A DNA stretch of 64,000 bases from Ochotona curzoniae (GCF_017591425.1 NW_024466218.1:14460001-14524000), one strand, 5' to 3'; counted from the first letter of the stretch, positions 12,079 to 23,944 are shown. Notes: a model not told the origin generated them from the letters alone. Program-made: numbers and translations.

Positions 12079-12400
12079 AGTGCATCTGGCACAGTGGCTC
12101 AATTGGCCAATATTCCTACGAGCTCTGGAATCCTGTATGAATGAACAGCATATGGGATTGTATCCTGGCTGCTCCACTTCCCATCAAGCTCCCTGCTTGT
12201 GGCCTTGGAAAGCAGTGGAGGATGACCCAAAGCCCTAGGACTTGGTAGCTGTATTGGCGCCCTACAAGAAGTGCCTGGTTTCTGGTTTGAATCAGCTCAG
12301 CTCAGCCTCCTGTGGCTATTTTGAGGACTAAACCAATGGACAGAAGTTTCTGTCTCTCTCTGTCTCTTCTTCTCTCTTCTTCTCTCTGAAAATCTACAGA
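12079..12400 (+). mobile_element. CSINE, full-length, moderately diverged
   Basis: A box GGCACAGTGGCTCAATTGGCC, GGCTGCTCCACTTCCCATCAAGCTCCCTGCTTG, GGAAAGCAGTGGAGGATGACCC, and a (TCTC)-rich 3' end. Contains a small GCTCA duplication near 12290 at the homologous site that is expanded in other copies. Confidence 0.85.
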
Positions 12401-14045
12401 TGAATCAATCTACAGATACTGCAAATCTACCAATGAATGAATAAATGTTAAAATCAGAAAATTTATTGAATAAAATGTGAAAATATGGATTCTCACATGT
12501 ACAGGTGGGTGGTAGGCCCTTACCTGGCATAAATCATCCTCTCCATCTTGGCTTTTGTGTGTGAGGTAAATATTGTGTCCCAGCCTTCTGCACGTCCAAT
12601 TCTTTGGTGTGCCTATGGGTGCTTCAGCCAGGACCAGAAAGGGCGATCTCATCCACTTATCCCCATTCCTTCATGCTTTCCATCCTAATTGGTGGTTCAC
12701 TTGGGCGTGCATCTTTCTCAACTATGTAAACATCATCAAAACTAAAGTAAATCTATGAAGAGGGGAAAAATAGAAAATGCAAAAATACCCTATTTTTTTA
12801 AACAATTGAGCCAGAATCTCAACCTGTAAGTGTCCCAAATTCTTCTTAACTTTTGTAGTTATTTGTATTATTTTCTTTATTGCCTTCTTTTATATTACAA
12901 TTCTTTCAATGAAAAGTATCTAGGACCTTGGATACTCCTTTCTCAACATTGACCCATATTGTTCAACATCTTAGCATCAACTCACAGGCAACCCTGGACT
13001 ATTTACAATAGCTACTCTTAGAAACGATTATACCCAGGCAAATATTCTGCTGCCCAGTGATCATTTTGGGTAGTTTAGTGGAAGATATTAAATCAACCCC
13101 TCTATCTGTCTAGCTATGTATGTGTGTGTGTGTGTGTGTGTATACTGTGTAAATGCAAACATTCCCCAACTATGTTATGATTGTCTACCCACTTTCACAT
13201 TTTTAAATTCACAATAGCAATATTTTTCCACTGTTCACTGTTCTTGGTAGCACAAAAATGTTCTCAAAATTCATTGGATGGGAATTAATGGTACTCATTG
13301 CCAACTTTGCAGTCATGTTTGAATAATTACTCTTAAATTTTTATGCACTATTGAAGTACAATAAGGACTCTTCTGCCAGATTGCAAGAAAAATTGCAAGT
13401 AGGGATCCAGGCTATTGACCATTGTAAGATACAAACCTTCCCATAAAAAGAAACAATGAGCAGTGTTCTGCCAAAGCCAAATATATTCAAATATATTTCA
13501 TACTTACACAGTGGAAGGATATTAGATAACTGGAGCAGTGTAATTCATGTTTGTCTTACGTTTTGAATGGCTTGATATTCCCTTTTTCTTGACACTCTTG
13601 TATCTAACAGTCTTATTCTATTTTCTTTGAAACTTTGTTTAATGTCTCATGATCTGAAACCCCATAAACCAGAGTCTATACATATTTTTCTATGTCTAAT
13701 CCCTCTAGCTTTAACTAAAAGCTTTCGTTCACAATCCTTGCTTTCTTAAAGCATAGATAGTTCTTCCTAGCTGTGAATTTAGGGCTGTGAAAAGACTTCC
13801 GACTTCACAGGAACAGGCCAGGGATGCCTCAGATCCAGTATCAGTCCTTCAGTACTCCTGTTCCTATCTCTCCATCTGCTCCTCTTCCAAGTTAATTTTC
13901 TGTTTCAGGAAAGTTGATCAGTTCACTGTCCCACCACAAAATTTTGGGTTGGTTTTGCCTTTTGCATATAAGTCACACTCAAGTATTATCTGAATGGAAA
14001 GTTCTTTTTTTTTTCTATTTAGATCCAATGCATCATCCATATCTT
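12401..14045. other. AT-rich intergenic sequence with one (TG)n microsatellite
   Basis: No gene or recognisable repeat except the (TG)n tract at 13117-13144. The stretch 13560-13960 is pyrimidine-rich and might be diverged L2, but I cannot support that. Confidence 0.45.
13117..13144. repeat. (TG)n microsatellite
   Basis: About 11 uninterrupted TG units flanked by TATG/TATA. Confidence 0.95.
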
Positions 14046-14300
14046 AACTCATTTTTTTTTTCAATTTCTACTTCCCCTCTGAAGATTTCCCTAGCAAACT
14101 CAAAAAATTTCCTTCCTCTTATCTTGAACCACTTTTATTACTTGCATTAATCATGTTGGCACAACTTAATCATTGGTGATTCTAGTTATTTTCTCATATG
14201 CCTCTTTTTTTGTTTACCCAGCTGTATGGCAAGTTCCACCAAGCACTCAGAGTAAGCCCTTCATAAGACATATTCATTTATTATTTTCTCATGTCTAAAA
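14046..14300 (+). mobile_element. L2-like LINE 3' fossil
   Basis: The order TTTCCCTAGCAAACTC, CTTATCTTGAACCACTTTTATT, TTGTTTACCCAGCTGTATGGCAAGTTCC follows the L2 3' end (CTTCCCTGACC..., TGTCTCCCCCACTAGAATGTAAGCTCC). Very diverged. Confidence 0.45.
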
Positions 14301-14304
14301 CGCT

Positions 14305-14480
14305 AACAGCTCTCTGTTGTGGCTAAAAGAATTCCCCAATGCTTATAAGGCCTTTCACAGCTTGATTCCTTCCCACCTCTAGCTTTTTGTATAACCAAGC
14401 TTACTATTTTCCTCTTTTGAAACTGTCAGCAGCATATCTACTAGTTTTAGGTTTGTGTCTGCATTCTTATATATGATCAA
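14305..14480 (+). mobile_element. Second L2-like fragment
   Basis: ATAAGGCCTTTCACAGCTTGATTCC followed by TTCCCACCTCTAGC resembles the L2 segment AAGGCCCTCCATGATCTGGCCCCTGCCTACCTCT. That segment normally lies upstream of the L2 3' end, so this is a separate or rearranged fragment. Confidence 0.4.
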
Positions 14481-15370
14481 CAGCCAAATATTAATATTTT
14501 GGCATCTTCCATTTTCTCCATTGGCATTATTCTAATATCTATCAGCATGCCCTGTATTAAGGGGTAGTGATTTACTTTCCCTGTATCCTGATTGATTTTT
14601 TAAAATGCAATGCTGCATTTGAAGGACTTCTGAATGATTGAAATAGATGATCAGGTTATAGATTCAGTTATGTATATTTTGAGGTTAGAAGGGTAATTTG
14701 AGGTTAAAACAGGTCATTGCCAAATTTTTTCTCAAAGGAATAGATGACAGGAATAAGCAAGAATGTATACTGGAAATCATGAAGAGGGTATATATCAGAA
14801 CACCAAAGATTGCTAACATTTAATAATTGGAATCTAAAACAGAACAGCTAGAGAAAGGAAATGAATCTAGTTGGCCATTATGGGAACCAAGAGAAAAAAG
14901 TGATGTGAAAGTCATTTATAACACTGACTCCTAAGAGACAATGTGATACAGATAAGGACTGAGACATAATGTACTATAGCATCAACAAAAAGGAAAAAAA
15001 GGCAAACTTTTTGCTCATTTACTGTATGCAAAATACTCAGTAGTTTAGTTAACATTTCAAAGCTATTGATGAAGATAATTTCCAGTAAATTGGGTATGGG
15101 AGTAAAGAGAGATTTAACATCATATAATCAAAAAGGATGCTCTATTTGGCTTTTTTTCCTCTTCTAATGTGAATTTAACTTGAGCACACAGAAATACTGA
15201 CTGTCAGGAGCTGTGCTCTGAATGTTTCTGCCTATTAAATATTAGTGTGTTAAAAAAGCAATAACCCAGCTGGTACTGTCGGTGGATGGAAGCCATTTCA
15301 AGAGAAAATATACCAAGAAGACATCACCCATATTACAGGGAGTAGTGGAGTTCTAGCAAGGCCTCAGAAG
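14481..15370. other. AT-rich intergenic sequence, no supported feature
   Basis: No credible frames. The segment 14640-15130 is purine-rich and may be an old LINE body, unproven. Confidence 0.45.
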
Positions 15371-15371
15371 T

Positions 15372-15512
15372 GGGTTATGGTGCAGCAGTGATGCTCCTTG
15401 ACACACCTGCTTCATTCAAGATTGACGAAGATTGAGTACTGGCTCTGCTGCCATTCAAGCTTCCTACTAATATGTACATGGTGAGGTAGCAGATGATGGA
15501 TATTCGTCAATT
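15372..15512 (+). mobile_element. CSINE 5' half (old)
   Basis: A box TTATGGTGCAGCAGTGATGC, GACACACCTGC, GAGTACTGGCTCTGCTGCC, TTCAAGCTTCCTACTAAT, GTGAGGTAGCAGATGATGG. The 3' half is missing. Confidence 0.6.
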
Positions 15513-15639
15513 CATGTTCAAATCCATACCCTCCACCATCACACTGCTGCCATATTCCCATATAGTCTATTTACACCATTGGAAATGTCAGGCTCAATAG
15601 ACTGAAGAGAAATCTAAAACAATGTGGGAAAATATGTGT

Positions 15640-16200
15640 AAGCTACTCGCATTCAGAAACTAATACACAGAAGAATGTTGATATACAGTTAATAGAATGT
15701 GTACTAGTACAATCACTGTGGAAAACAGTATGGATCTTCTTTAAAAGCTAGAAATGAAACTATCAGATGAACGTCCAAATATATGAACTGACTGCTTCAA
15801 GATATCTGCCTCATCTTGTAAATGGTGGAACTGTTAATTGTATCCAAGATAGTGAACCGGTCAGTGTGTGAATCGGTCACTGTCAACGATTACGTAAATT
15901 GACATTATTAGGTCTTGAAGAAAGAACGGAATCCTGTCATTAGCAGCAAAATGCGTGCCCTGGAGGACATGTGTTGAGAGAAATAAGCCAGATACAGAAA
16001 GACAGATATCACATATTCTTCCTTATATGTAGAAGCTAAAAATAAAAAAACACCTCTCAACTGGAACCTAGAATATTATCCAAAGTTGGAAGGCCAAAGA
16101 CGTTTAAAGCAATTTGGATTAAAGAAAAATAGAGGAAGCTAGATGTGGTTCATTAATTGCAGCAAAATATTAATATGACATCTTCAAAAAGAAGCAATGG
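15640..16200 (+). mobile_element. L1 3' end fossil (L1M-like)
   Basis: Recognisable L1 3' landmarks in order: CACTGTGGAAAACAGTATGG (about 15714), ATCCTGTCATTAGCAGCAAAATG (about 15930), CTGGAGGACATGTGTTGAGAGAAATAAGCCAGATACAGAAAGACAGATATCACATATTC and CTTATATGTAGAAGCTAAAAATAAAA. It corresponds to the C-terminal end of ORF2 plus 3' UTR, with many stops and indels; not coding. Confidence 0.85.
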
Positions 16201-16254
16201 ACCAAAGGAATGGAATGCGTTAGTACACTGATCGAAGCAGTTCCCCGGATAGCT

Positions 16255-16475
16255 GCCTCACACCTTTCACCTTCTCAAAATACAGTGAGAAGGCACATCC
16301 GTGAACTGGAAAGTAAGTCTTCACCAATCACCAAATATGCTGGTGCATCAATCTTGGACTTCCACATATTCACATGCTCATTTCAATTCAAAACTATGAA
16401 CCGATTTTCTACTTTTTTTGAGTCATGAGATATATGGTACCTTGTTATTGCCACTCATGCAGACTAAGATGGTAT
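16255..16475 (+). mobile_element. MLT1-type LTR 3' end
   Basis: ACCAAATATGCTGGTGCATCAATCTTGGACTTCC, then ATGGTACCTTGTTATTGCC and CAGACTAAGAT, matches the order of the MLT1 LTR 3' end (CTTGATCTTGGACTTCC...GTGGTACTTTGTTA...CAAACTAATAC). An ancient, non-autonomous endogenous-retrovirus-related LTR; no coding content. Confidence 0.6.
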
Positions 16476-16479
16476 AACG

Positions 16480-17000
16480 TGCTGAGAATCAAGAACTGCA
16501 GAGCAGGGAAATGTTTCATACAGTAAGCTCAACTAAGGCAACGGATGGAGAGGCTCAATGGAAAGATAAGACACAGCCAGGAGCAGGTGGGCAAAAATCA
16601 TTCTTTTTGACTTAAGCAGAGTGAGTAAGTCCATGAGGTAGCGGGAAACCAACAGAAGAAAGATGGCATTTCTTTTTAAGGGCTCTCTGAGAATGCAACA
16701 ATTTAGTTCATGCATTGAGAGTAAAATAGGAGCTGGAAGAATCAGATGTGACAAATACCAAACCAGTCATTGCATCTGAAACCTGAAGAACTTGGTGCAG
16801 ATTCTCAAACTTTGATGATTTTCTTCCAGTGCCTCTACCATCCTCCTTTTATTACTGAACCGATTTCATATCTCCCAACTGGGAGGGTTGTCATGGCAAC
16901 AAGTAACCCAGAGCCCACCACATAGTAGGCTTTCCAAAAAACTATAGTTAATTCTGAATCTACATTGCCCTCCACCTCACCCTTTCAGCTTATTGAATTA
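16480..17000. other. Unannotated spacer
   Basis: A 73-codon minus-strand frame at 16533-16754 is not convincing. No repeat recognised. Confidence 0.45.
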
Positions 17001-17345
17001 GAAGTCAGTAATGAGCTGTTTCAAAGCTTTCTGCCAACAGCTATTGTAAGGATGAAACGAAAAAAAAAAAGGAAATCTTCAGTAAGTAGACAGTGCTATT
17101 CTCTGTAGAGAGGAAAGGCGCTCTGACTTAGCACCCACCATGCCTGGGGCCATTAATGAAGCCTGGCTTCTTTTCTCCTCATTGCAGCCATTCAAAAGGA
17201 GAAAGTTCTTCTTGGCAAGGAAGTGCTATTTTCAGAGACAAGATTAGGCTCATTTTGGGCAAGAGCCGCGCTTCTTCAGTCCTAGCACCTCTGAAGATCA
17301 GGTTAAAAGGTAAGAAGGAATGACTCGGAATAATTGCATTGCTAT
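17001..17345 (+). promoter_or_regulatory. Candidate conserved block containing an exon-like segment
   Basis: SINE-free block with balanced composition. Within it 17188-17309 is bounded by an acceptor-like TTCTTTTCTCCTCATTGCAG and a donor-like AAAAG/GTAAGAAG. One frame is open across all 122 nt but matches nothing I recognise. It could be a non-coding RNA exon or an enhancer. Confidence 0.35.
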
Positions 17346-19210
17346 CCTGTGAACTTTAAGATCTTTTAGTGGAGGAGTTTTACTAGCATTGATAGATATC
17401 ATGGAGAGTGAAAAAGCACAAACCCATAGGGAAAGAATTGCAATGCCTGACTGAATTTCTATAAAAACAAGGCTTGGCCGGTCTCATTAGCTTTATATAT
17501 ATATATGTATGCCTCCCCCAATGTCATAAGAATATTGTGAATATATACTCATTTTTTGGTTGTTGTCTCTGGAAGGACATTTTTTCCCCATCCTATTTTA
17601 ATCTGTAATTGAAAATTTTCTATAAAGATTTCAGAAATCCCATTCAGAAACCTGGTGCATACATATATTAAGTTCTACAGACATTTTATAATTGTCACAA
17701 AAACATTTCCAAATGTTGTCCCTGGACCAGAATCTCATGTCTTATCTATCACCGTTAACTAATAAAACTGTTGAAAAATATTCACCACTTTGTAGTTGAC
17801 TATTTAGCTATATACTAAGCTATTTAAGACACCAGAAGAAATAAGACATTTTTCTGGAATTTGGAATTTGCTATTAATTAGAGTAGAAGATATATAATTC
17901 ACCTTGAATCTGGTAGTAGATATTTAAATACTGGTTGTACATATTTCTTATACCTTCTTAATTTTTTTGTTATTCATTCATTTACATGCATAGTCAGAGA
18001 TCTTTCGTTGACTTCCTATTGCTGATTAATTTCATAGGGTTTTGGATACTATTCTCAAATATCCCTGAAATATGTCTACTTGTCTTTGATGTTTACTGCC
18101 AACATCCTTTCTAAGCTACCATCCTCTCTTAACTGAAATATAGGTAACAGTATCATAACTGGTTTCCTGGCATCCAATAATACAATTTTTCCAACCTGTG
18201 CTTCACAATGAGTCAATGATTTTTCTGAACTTCAAATTTACATACATACACACACACACACACCCCTCTCCGCTAGTTTATATTTCTTTTCTGCATACCT
18301 GTTTGAACTTTTCTATTTAACAAGCATAATCAGCTTTGCCCTTGCCCTTAAGCCAGGGCATTCAGTCCTTACTGTTAATTTACAGATTTTCTTTGAATAC
18401 TCTCTAAAGAAACATGCATTTTGAGCCATTTACTACTCTCTGTCTCTGCAGTATCTAACCCTTGACCCCCATCTCCAATTTGACTCACTTGTTGTCTCTG
18501 TCACTGGAAGGTGGCAACTGCTGTGTGTTTTCTCCTCATTTTGTTTTTAGTAGTAAATATCATCAGGTTATGACAATTATCTATAAATATTTCTCTCCTT
18601 ATATTTCTACGTGCTTCACTAGGCACACATTATTTTATCATTTAAGCTTCCATCAATGTCTGACCCTAAGTATACAGACACTAATTAATCATTAACAGAA
18701 TGGATTTAAGACTAGCTAAAGGCAAAGGTAAGGTTATATAATGGAAAGGTAATTTTATTACACAAACCAGCAGGAACGGATTGAGATTGGCTAGAATTAG
18801 AGATTTCCACAGACAGCACTTCATTCTGAGGAACCAGGCATGCAAAATGAGTATCAGTTTGTTAACGGAGAGACCACCTGTTTGCTAGAAGCAGTACGCG
18901 GTTGTTGGAATAACAGGGAATTAGAAAATGTACCTAAAGTTGAAGGAGCCTAGGCAAAAATGTATAAAGTTTTGATGAGGAAAAAAGGGACTATGTGTTT
19001 AGGGAGGTGTTAATCATTGAACATTTAAGTATTTGTTGCTGTAAATAGAATATGCCAAATGAAAATTTGTGTGAAGAAAAATAAAGGACTGTATTTTTCC
19101 CTAGTAAGATACCTGAGCAGTAAGTGTCCCTCTTGAATTGGTAGACACCTTTTTAGAATTATGTCTGGCAAGCAGGGTGTCAGAAAGCATAAGCTTACAG
19201 GCTGTTCAGT
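17346..19210. other. AT/pyrimidine-rich intergenic sequence with a CA repeat
   Basis: Includes a short (TA)n at about 17496-17507 and (CA)n at 18241-18264. The plus strand is pyrimidine-rich from 18000 to 18680 and could be heavily diverged L2. No gene seen. Confidence 0.45.
18241..18264. repeat. (CA)n microsatellite
   Basis: CATACATA followed by about 8 CA units. Confidence 0.93.
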
Positions 19211-19239
19211 TGGATAGCAAAGTGTGAGTCATTGTGCTT

Positions 19240-19412
19240 CCATGTACCACATGTGCAATATTAATAATGTTGCCTGAATTCCTCATATCTCAGTTTTTCT
19301 CCTGGAAATGGGACCAAGGAAAACCTGTCTCATAATCTTTCATGAAAAAGAAATTATGTAATCTATGCAAAGTACTTGATTCATAGTGAACATTGAATAT
19401 GAGTCCCCGTTA
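19240..19412 (+). mobile_element. MIR fossil SINE
   Basis: CTCATATCTCAGTTTTTCTCCTGGAAATGGGA, CTGTCTCATAATC, TCTATGCAAAGTACTTGATTCATAGTGAACATTGAAT follows the MIR core (CTCAGTTTCCTCATCTGTAAAATGGG...CCTCATAGGG...TAAAGCGCTTAGAAC...CATAGTAAGCGCTCAATAAA). Confidence 0.65.
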
Positions 19413-19454
19413 TTTTCAAACCATCATCATGCTAAATGATGTCATTCATACTTA

Positions 19455-19785
19455 TATTTTTGTTTGATTGATTCATTACCATTGAAAAGACAGATTTACA
19501 GGGAGAGAAACACAGAGAAAAATATCTTCCATCTTCTGGTTCATTCCACAAATGGGTGAAACTCCTAGAGCTGAGCCAATTCAAAGCCAGGATACAGCAA
19601 CATCTTCTGGGTCTACCATGTGGGTGCAGGGTTCCAATTCATTAAGCCATCCTCCTTTGCTCTCCCATGCCATAAGCAGGGAGATGGATGGAAAGTGAAG
19701 CAGCCGGGTCAAGAACCAGCACCCACATGGTATCCTGGTGCCAGCAGGCAGAGGACTAGCCAAATGAGCCAGCACACCTGGCCTC
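19455..19785 (-). mobile_element. CSINE, full-length, antisense
   Basis: Reversed tail TTGATTGATTCATTACCATTGAAAAGACAGATTTACAGGGAGAG, CTTCCATCTTCTGGTTCATTCC, CCCATGCCATAAGCAGGGAGATGGATGG, CACATGGTATCCTGGTGCC, and reversed 5' end AGCCAAATGAGCCAGCACACC. Confidence 0.85.
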
Positions 19786-21465
19786 GATACTTATGATTAT
19801 TATTATGCTTTTTATTGTTTTGTATTCATAGTTTCTATTCTAATGTAGAATTGTTCAGTATGAGTTGTGTATCCTTGTTAAATTAGTTTTCCGACTGTAG
19901 CTTTTGATTAAATGTTATGTAAGACTCTGAGAAGTAAAAAATCATGCAGAAAAGATTAGATATACCACAGCAAAACACATAACATAAACTGGGAGAACTT
20001 TTACCAGTTGTGTCACTGTCTAATTCACCCGAAGGACAGGAAGACATTCAGAAGAGCTTGATACTAGGTGCATTCAGTGAGTTGGCTCATTTGATTAAAA
20101 ATAACAAATTAACAAATGTTCTGAATTCATGTATGATAAATGTGATTCACACACACAACAGCATTGATGACAAAAAGTTCCCATGTGGAACCTGTATAGA
20201 TCTAAGAGTCACAAATGGGAAAGCATAAACATGGTTCACCAGAAACGTCCTCTGAAATGGGACACTATGAAACCTGGGATTGTTTTTGTAATGGAAGGAA
20301 GAGAGGGATTAAGAATTGGAAGGGAGATGAGCCCACAGAAGAAACTGGCTTTGACAAAGCCAGTTTTTCTCCACTAAAGGTTCCCAAGGATTGTAGCTGA
20401 CATGACAATAGGACAGTGCCTGTGGGAGAGCAGAATCCAGGACACAAATGTTTATAATGTATAATTATACAGAAAAGCAGCTTCTTGCAGGAGAGCAATT
20501 CATTCACAGCAGATTCCTGGGCAGTGGCTGGCCTATGGAGAGTGGGGAGTAGTACATTGGAGATATCTCCTGTGTAACAGCAGATACTTGCACCTAGAAA
20601 CAACTCAGAGAGTAGGATGCCATCCAAGCTGATTGAATCCAAGATCAGAGGGTGAAAAAGGTTGTTTATTTTTCTAGGTAAAACATAATAAAATGGTATG
20701 AGAAAAGCATGAGACTTGATGGAGAAACAGAACCTAGTTTAATAGAATGCTTTCATAGACTATAAAGCTTATGCTTGTGTCACCAACATCCTGAATATTC
20801 TGTAGCACGAGTACCAAGGGCTATTGCGTGTTAGCAATGACTAACTTTACAATTCCTAATTGATAAATTTTCTACTTCTATCAAATTGACACAGGAAATA
20901 GGACCGTGGCGTTATGGTTATTTTCATAATAAATCTCAGCTTTAGGGAGATGAAGATTTATCGTTAATTGTTACACAACTGAGAGAAACAAAATAGAGAC
21001 TATAGACACACATGTGTCAGTATCGTCAGACACGTGCACCATAAAATAAAGCCAAATTAATCATTAAGGAAAGAATGGAAGCATCATTCAAGTGTTCTGA
21101 ACACGAATTTTTCATAAATATGCTATCCTGGTGCAACTGCGTAAGATTACGTGTTAGCTTGAAGCACTACGAAAACTTCAGTCATTTATGGCTGAGCTAT
21201 TGTCAGGTGGTTTGTATCAGTGAGGGGCCTTCCAAAACTGCATCGGTTTGCTTTTGCTGAAAATAATATATACAAACTAAGTTTTTTCACAAATATATTT
21301 TTCCTTGATATTTTAAGTACTGTGACAGAGATGAAGCTTTGGAAAATAAGGAATTACTAGAAAAAACTTGCTTTTGTTTTTTGTTTCATTTATAAATAAG
21401 TGACAATAGTCTCAGGAAAGCAAAATATGTCTTAAACATCCAAGCGTCATCGTTCCCTTATTTAT
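19786..21465. other. AT-rich intergenic sequence with one perfect hairpin
   Basis: Contains an 11-bp perfect inverted repeat at 20342-20366. A minus-strand 125-codon frame at 20265-20642 has no recognisable domain. No repeats recognised. Confidence 0.45.
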
Positions 21466-21483
21466 TGATATATATATATATTT

Positions 21484-21805
21484 TAAGATTTATTTATTTA
21501 TTGGAAAGGCAGATATACAGAGAGGAGGAGAGACAGAGGAAGATCTTCCATTCGATGGTTCACTCCCCAAGTGAGCACAACGGCCAATGCTATGCCAATC
21601 TCAAGCAAGGATCCAGGAACTTCTTCCGGGTATCCCACACGGGTGCAGGGTCCCAAGGCTTTGCGTCGTCCTCAACTGCTTTCCCAGGCCACAAGCAGGG
21701 AGCTGGAAGGGAAGCGGGGCTTGCCAGGATACGAACTGGCCCCCATATGGGATCCTGGCGCGTTGAAGGCGAGGACTTTAGCTGCTAAGCCACGCCGCCG
21801 GGCCC
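21484..21805 (-). mobile_element. CSINE, young, full-length, antisense
   Basis: Nearly intact copy: AAGATTTATTTATTTATTGG tail, GGCAGATATACAGAGAGGAGG, CTTCTTCCGGGTATCCCAC, CTTTCCCAGGCCACAAGCAGGGAGCTGG, CCCATATGGGATCCTGGCGCG, and the complete reversed head ending GCCGCCGGGCCC. CpGs retained in the head indicate youth. Confidence 0.95.
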
Positions 21806-22469
21806 TATTTATATTTCTTTAGAAAGCATAATTTTGTTGATTTTCTCTCCGTTAACAATGTTTTTTATAGCATTTTGATTTGTATGTTATCCATATAAGT
21901 TCCAGAATAGCTAATGCTTGTTCCTACACATGCACAATTGATGGGAAGATGTGTTAAATGGTTTAACATGGCACTAAAAACTAAAACATATAGTGGGATA
22001 TAATACATGACCAAAGCGATTACATATTATTGAAAATGAATTTAAATATGCTTATTAAATACTCTGTTTAAAAATCATCTGTTTTCTTAAAGGTCACTAT
22101 ATTGGACTAGATACAACATTTATTCTTTTTTTTTCATATTTTAAATTTGTCTTAGCTGCTCCTGGGGGATAATGCTCAAACCAAGTTCACGTTGACTTAG
22201 GCACTTAAGTATAAACATCTAACTATAAACTTAAAAAAAATACAAAGATCCCCTAAATTCTTTTAAGAAAGTAATTTACATGTTGTATTTCTGGACCAAA
22301 TATACCTTCATCGGTCGATAAGGTGATCTATTTTTTTAGTATTAGCAATAGACTCTGTGTTCCAAGGAACAAAACAGGCAGGTTTTTTTTTTTAGTTATT
22401 TCAAAAACAAAACCATTTCAAAATCTTTTATTAAAATTTATTGTTTGAAAATCTTCATGTGCAAAGTAC

Positions 22470-23345
22470 AGGAGCTGTGACTGGCTGAGGGAAAGAATGG
22501 AAATTAGAAAAGCGCTCCATAATTTGTCTCCTCCGGCATATCTACAGTTGAATGCTTTGTATTTCCTGCCAGGATGGTTAAGTTAACACTTAATTAGTAT
22601 GTTTACCAAACAAAACGTGCTCTGAGCAGCAGTTTTACAAAAGAAAAAAATTAAAAAAAAAAAAATTCCCCCATTGCCCCACAAATAAATAGTCTGGTTT
22701 CTCCTTAAAATGCTCAAGAAAAAGACTGTGCTTGCCTGGGGCAGAGGCCAGATGCCTTGACTTCCAGCTTCTTTCCATCAAAGCCGTGCAGTTTGGAAAT
22801 TAAAATCTACAGCAATAATGAAACATATTAAAATGCATGCAAAGTCTTGAGGGCTTATAATATGCTAAAAACTGGCAATGCATGTTTACATCCATATATC
22901 AACTTGGATGTGCTGAAAAGATTTAAAGTGTAAAATATGCAAATATGTGTCATATTGTCACACTTGGGCTCTCTAATGGAACTCCCTTTCATCTCAAGTC
23001 GTCTTAATTTCATGAATATTGCATGGCCCTCACACCTTTTACTCCTGCTGTTGCTAGGCTGAGAAGATTATGAAAATATGTTAATAGTAACTTTCATCAA
23101 ATAAAAGTTGCAATATTCCAAATAGAGCATTTTTCCCTCCTGTTAAAATACAAATGGTGAAGGGTTCCATGCTATTTTGTTTCCCTGTGGGAGACTAGAT
23201 AACTATAGGCCAATTAAATTAATGAGCAAAGACCATGAGAATGGCAACAATCGTGCATAATCCTGACTGACTGTACATATAGACAGGTATAGAGTTGTAT
23301 TTAAAATATCCTTGAGGGATAGAAATACTTCTAGTTCTGGGTATT
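22470..23345. promoter_or_regulatory. Strong candidate conserved non-coding element
   Basis: About 0.9 kb without repeats. It carries homeodomain-type TAATTAG at about 22591, forkhead-type GTTTACC at about 22601, an octamer ATGCAAAT at 22937-22944 and CCAATTAAATTAATGAG at about 23210. The dense motif clustering and the absence of insertions in a SINE-rich window suggest constraint. Confidence 0.45.
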
Positions 23346-23477
23346 AAGAGCATAAAGAAGTGATTTGTAAATGAAGCTGACCTACACAAAACCCCATGCG
23401 TTTGTATTTAATTGTTGAAAATATCATATTTTAGTAGAAGAAGTAAGGGAAAGCCTCAGAAACTAATTCTCGTTGTG

Positions 23478-23525
23478 AGGCACTGTGCTAATATGAATTA
23501 TCTCGCATAATTACAATAAAGCGAA
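23478..23525 (-). mobile_element. Short MIR-like fragment
   Basis: GAGGCACTGTGCTAATATGAATTATCTCGCATAATTAC resembles reversed MIR (GCCAGGCACTGTGCTAAGCGCTTTACATGCATTATCTC). Very short, low confidence. Confidence 0.3.
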
Positions 23526-23539
23526 TAATAGACGCTGTC

Positions 23540-23850
23540 TGTCTTGCACACACAGAAGGACAGCCTTGCTGCTTTATCCCAACAGCGACGGAAGGCTCAC
23601 GCCGACCTCCTCACCGGCCATCTCAATGATTGGTAGGTGGAAAAAAAAAGTGTCTTTTTTCTGGACCCAGTTCCCACCAACCTGAAATAGTTAGTGTGCA
23701 TGTAGAAACTCTTAGAATTTCTAGCAGCGTGCCGCCCTGCATTTCATAAGGGATGAAAGCAGAAACTGGAGTTAGGCTAGAATTTTTTTTTTAGAGGAAT
23801 ACTGAATTTAACACGTTTGGAGAAATGGTCGTTTTTAAGCCACGGACAGA
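23540..23850 (+). other. CpG-bearing, exon-like segment in candidate conserved block
   Basis: 23586-23632 lies between GCTTTATCCCAACAG and GTAGGTGG, consistent with a splice acceptor and donor. Its 47 nt hold four CpGs, unusual for this AT-rich, CpG-poor locus. Two forward frames are open across it (one begins RRKAHADLLTGHL) but neither matches a protein I recognise. CpG-containing GCAGCGTGCCGCCC follows at about 23725. Confidence 0.35.
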
Positions 23851-23944
23851 TATTCTATAAATGGCTAGAGGCCTAGAACTTAGGAAGAAGATATTCTGAC
23901 AAGACCTCCGCCAACGACTGAAATGAGAATCATAACAACACTTG

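Noticed and set aside
18000..18680. L2 LINE called from pyrimidine-rich sequence
   Set aside because: Only isolated words resemble L2 and no collinear set could be established.
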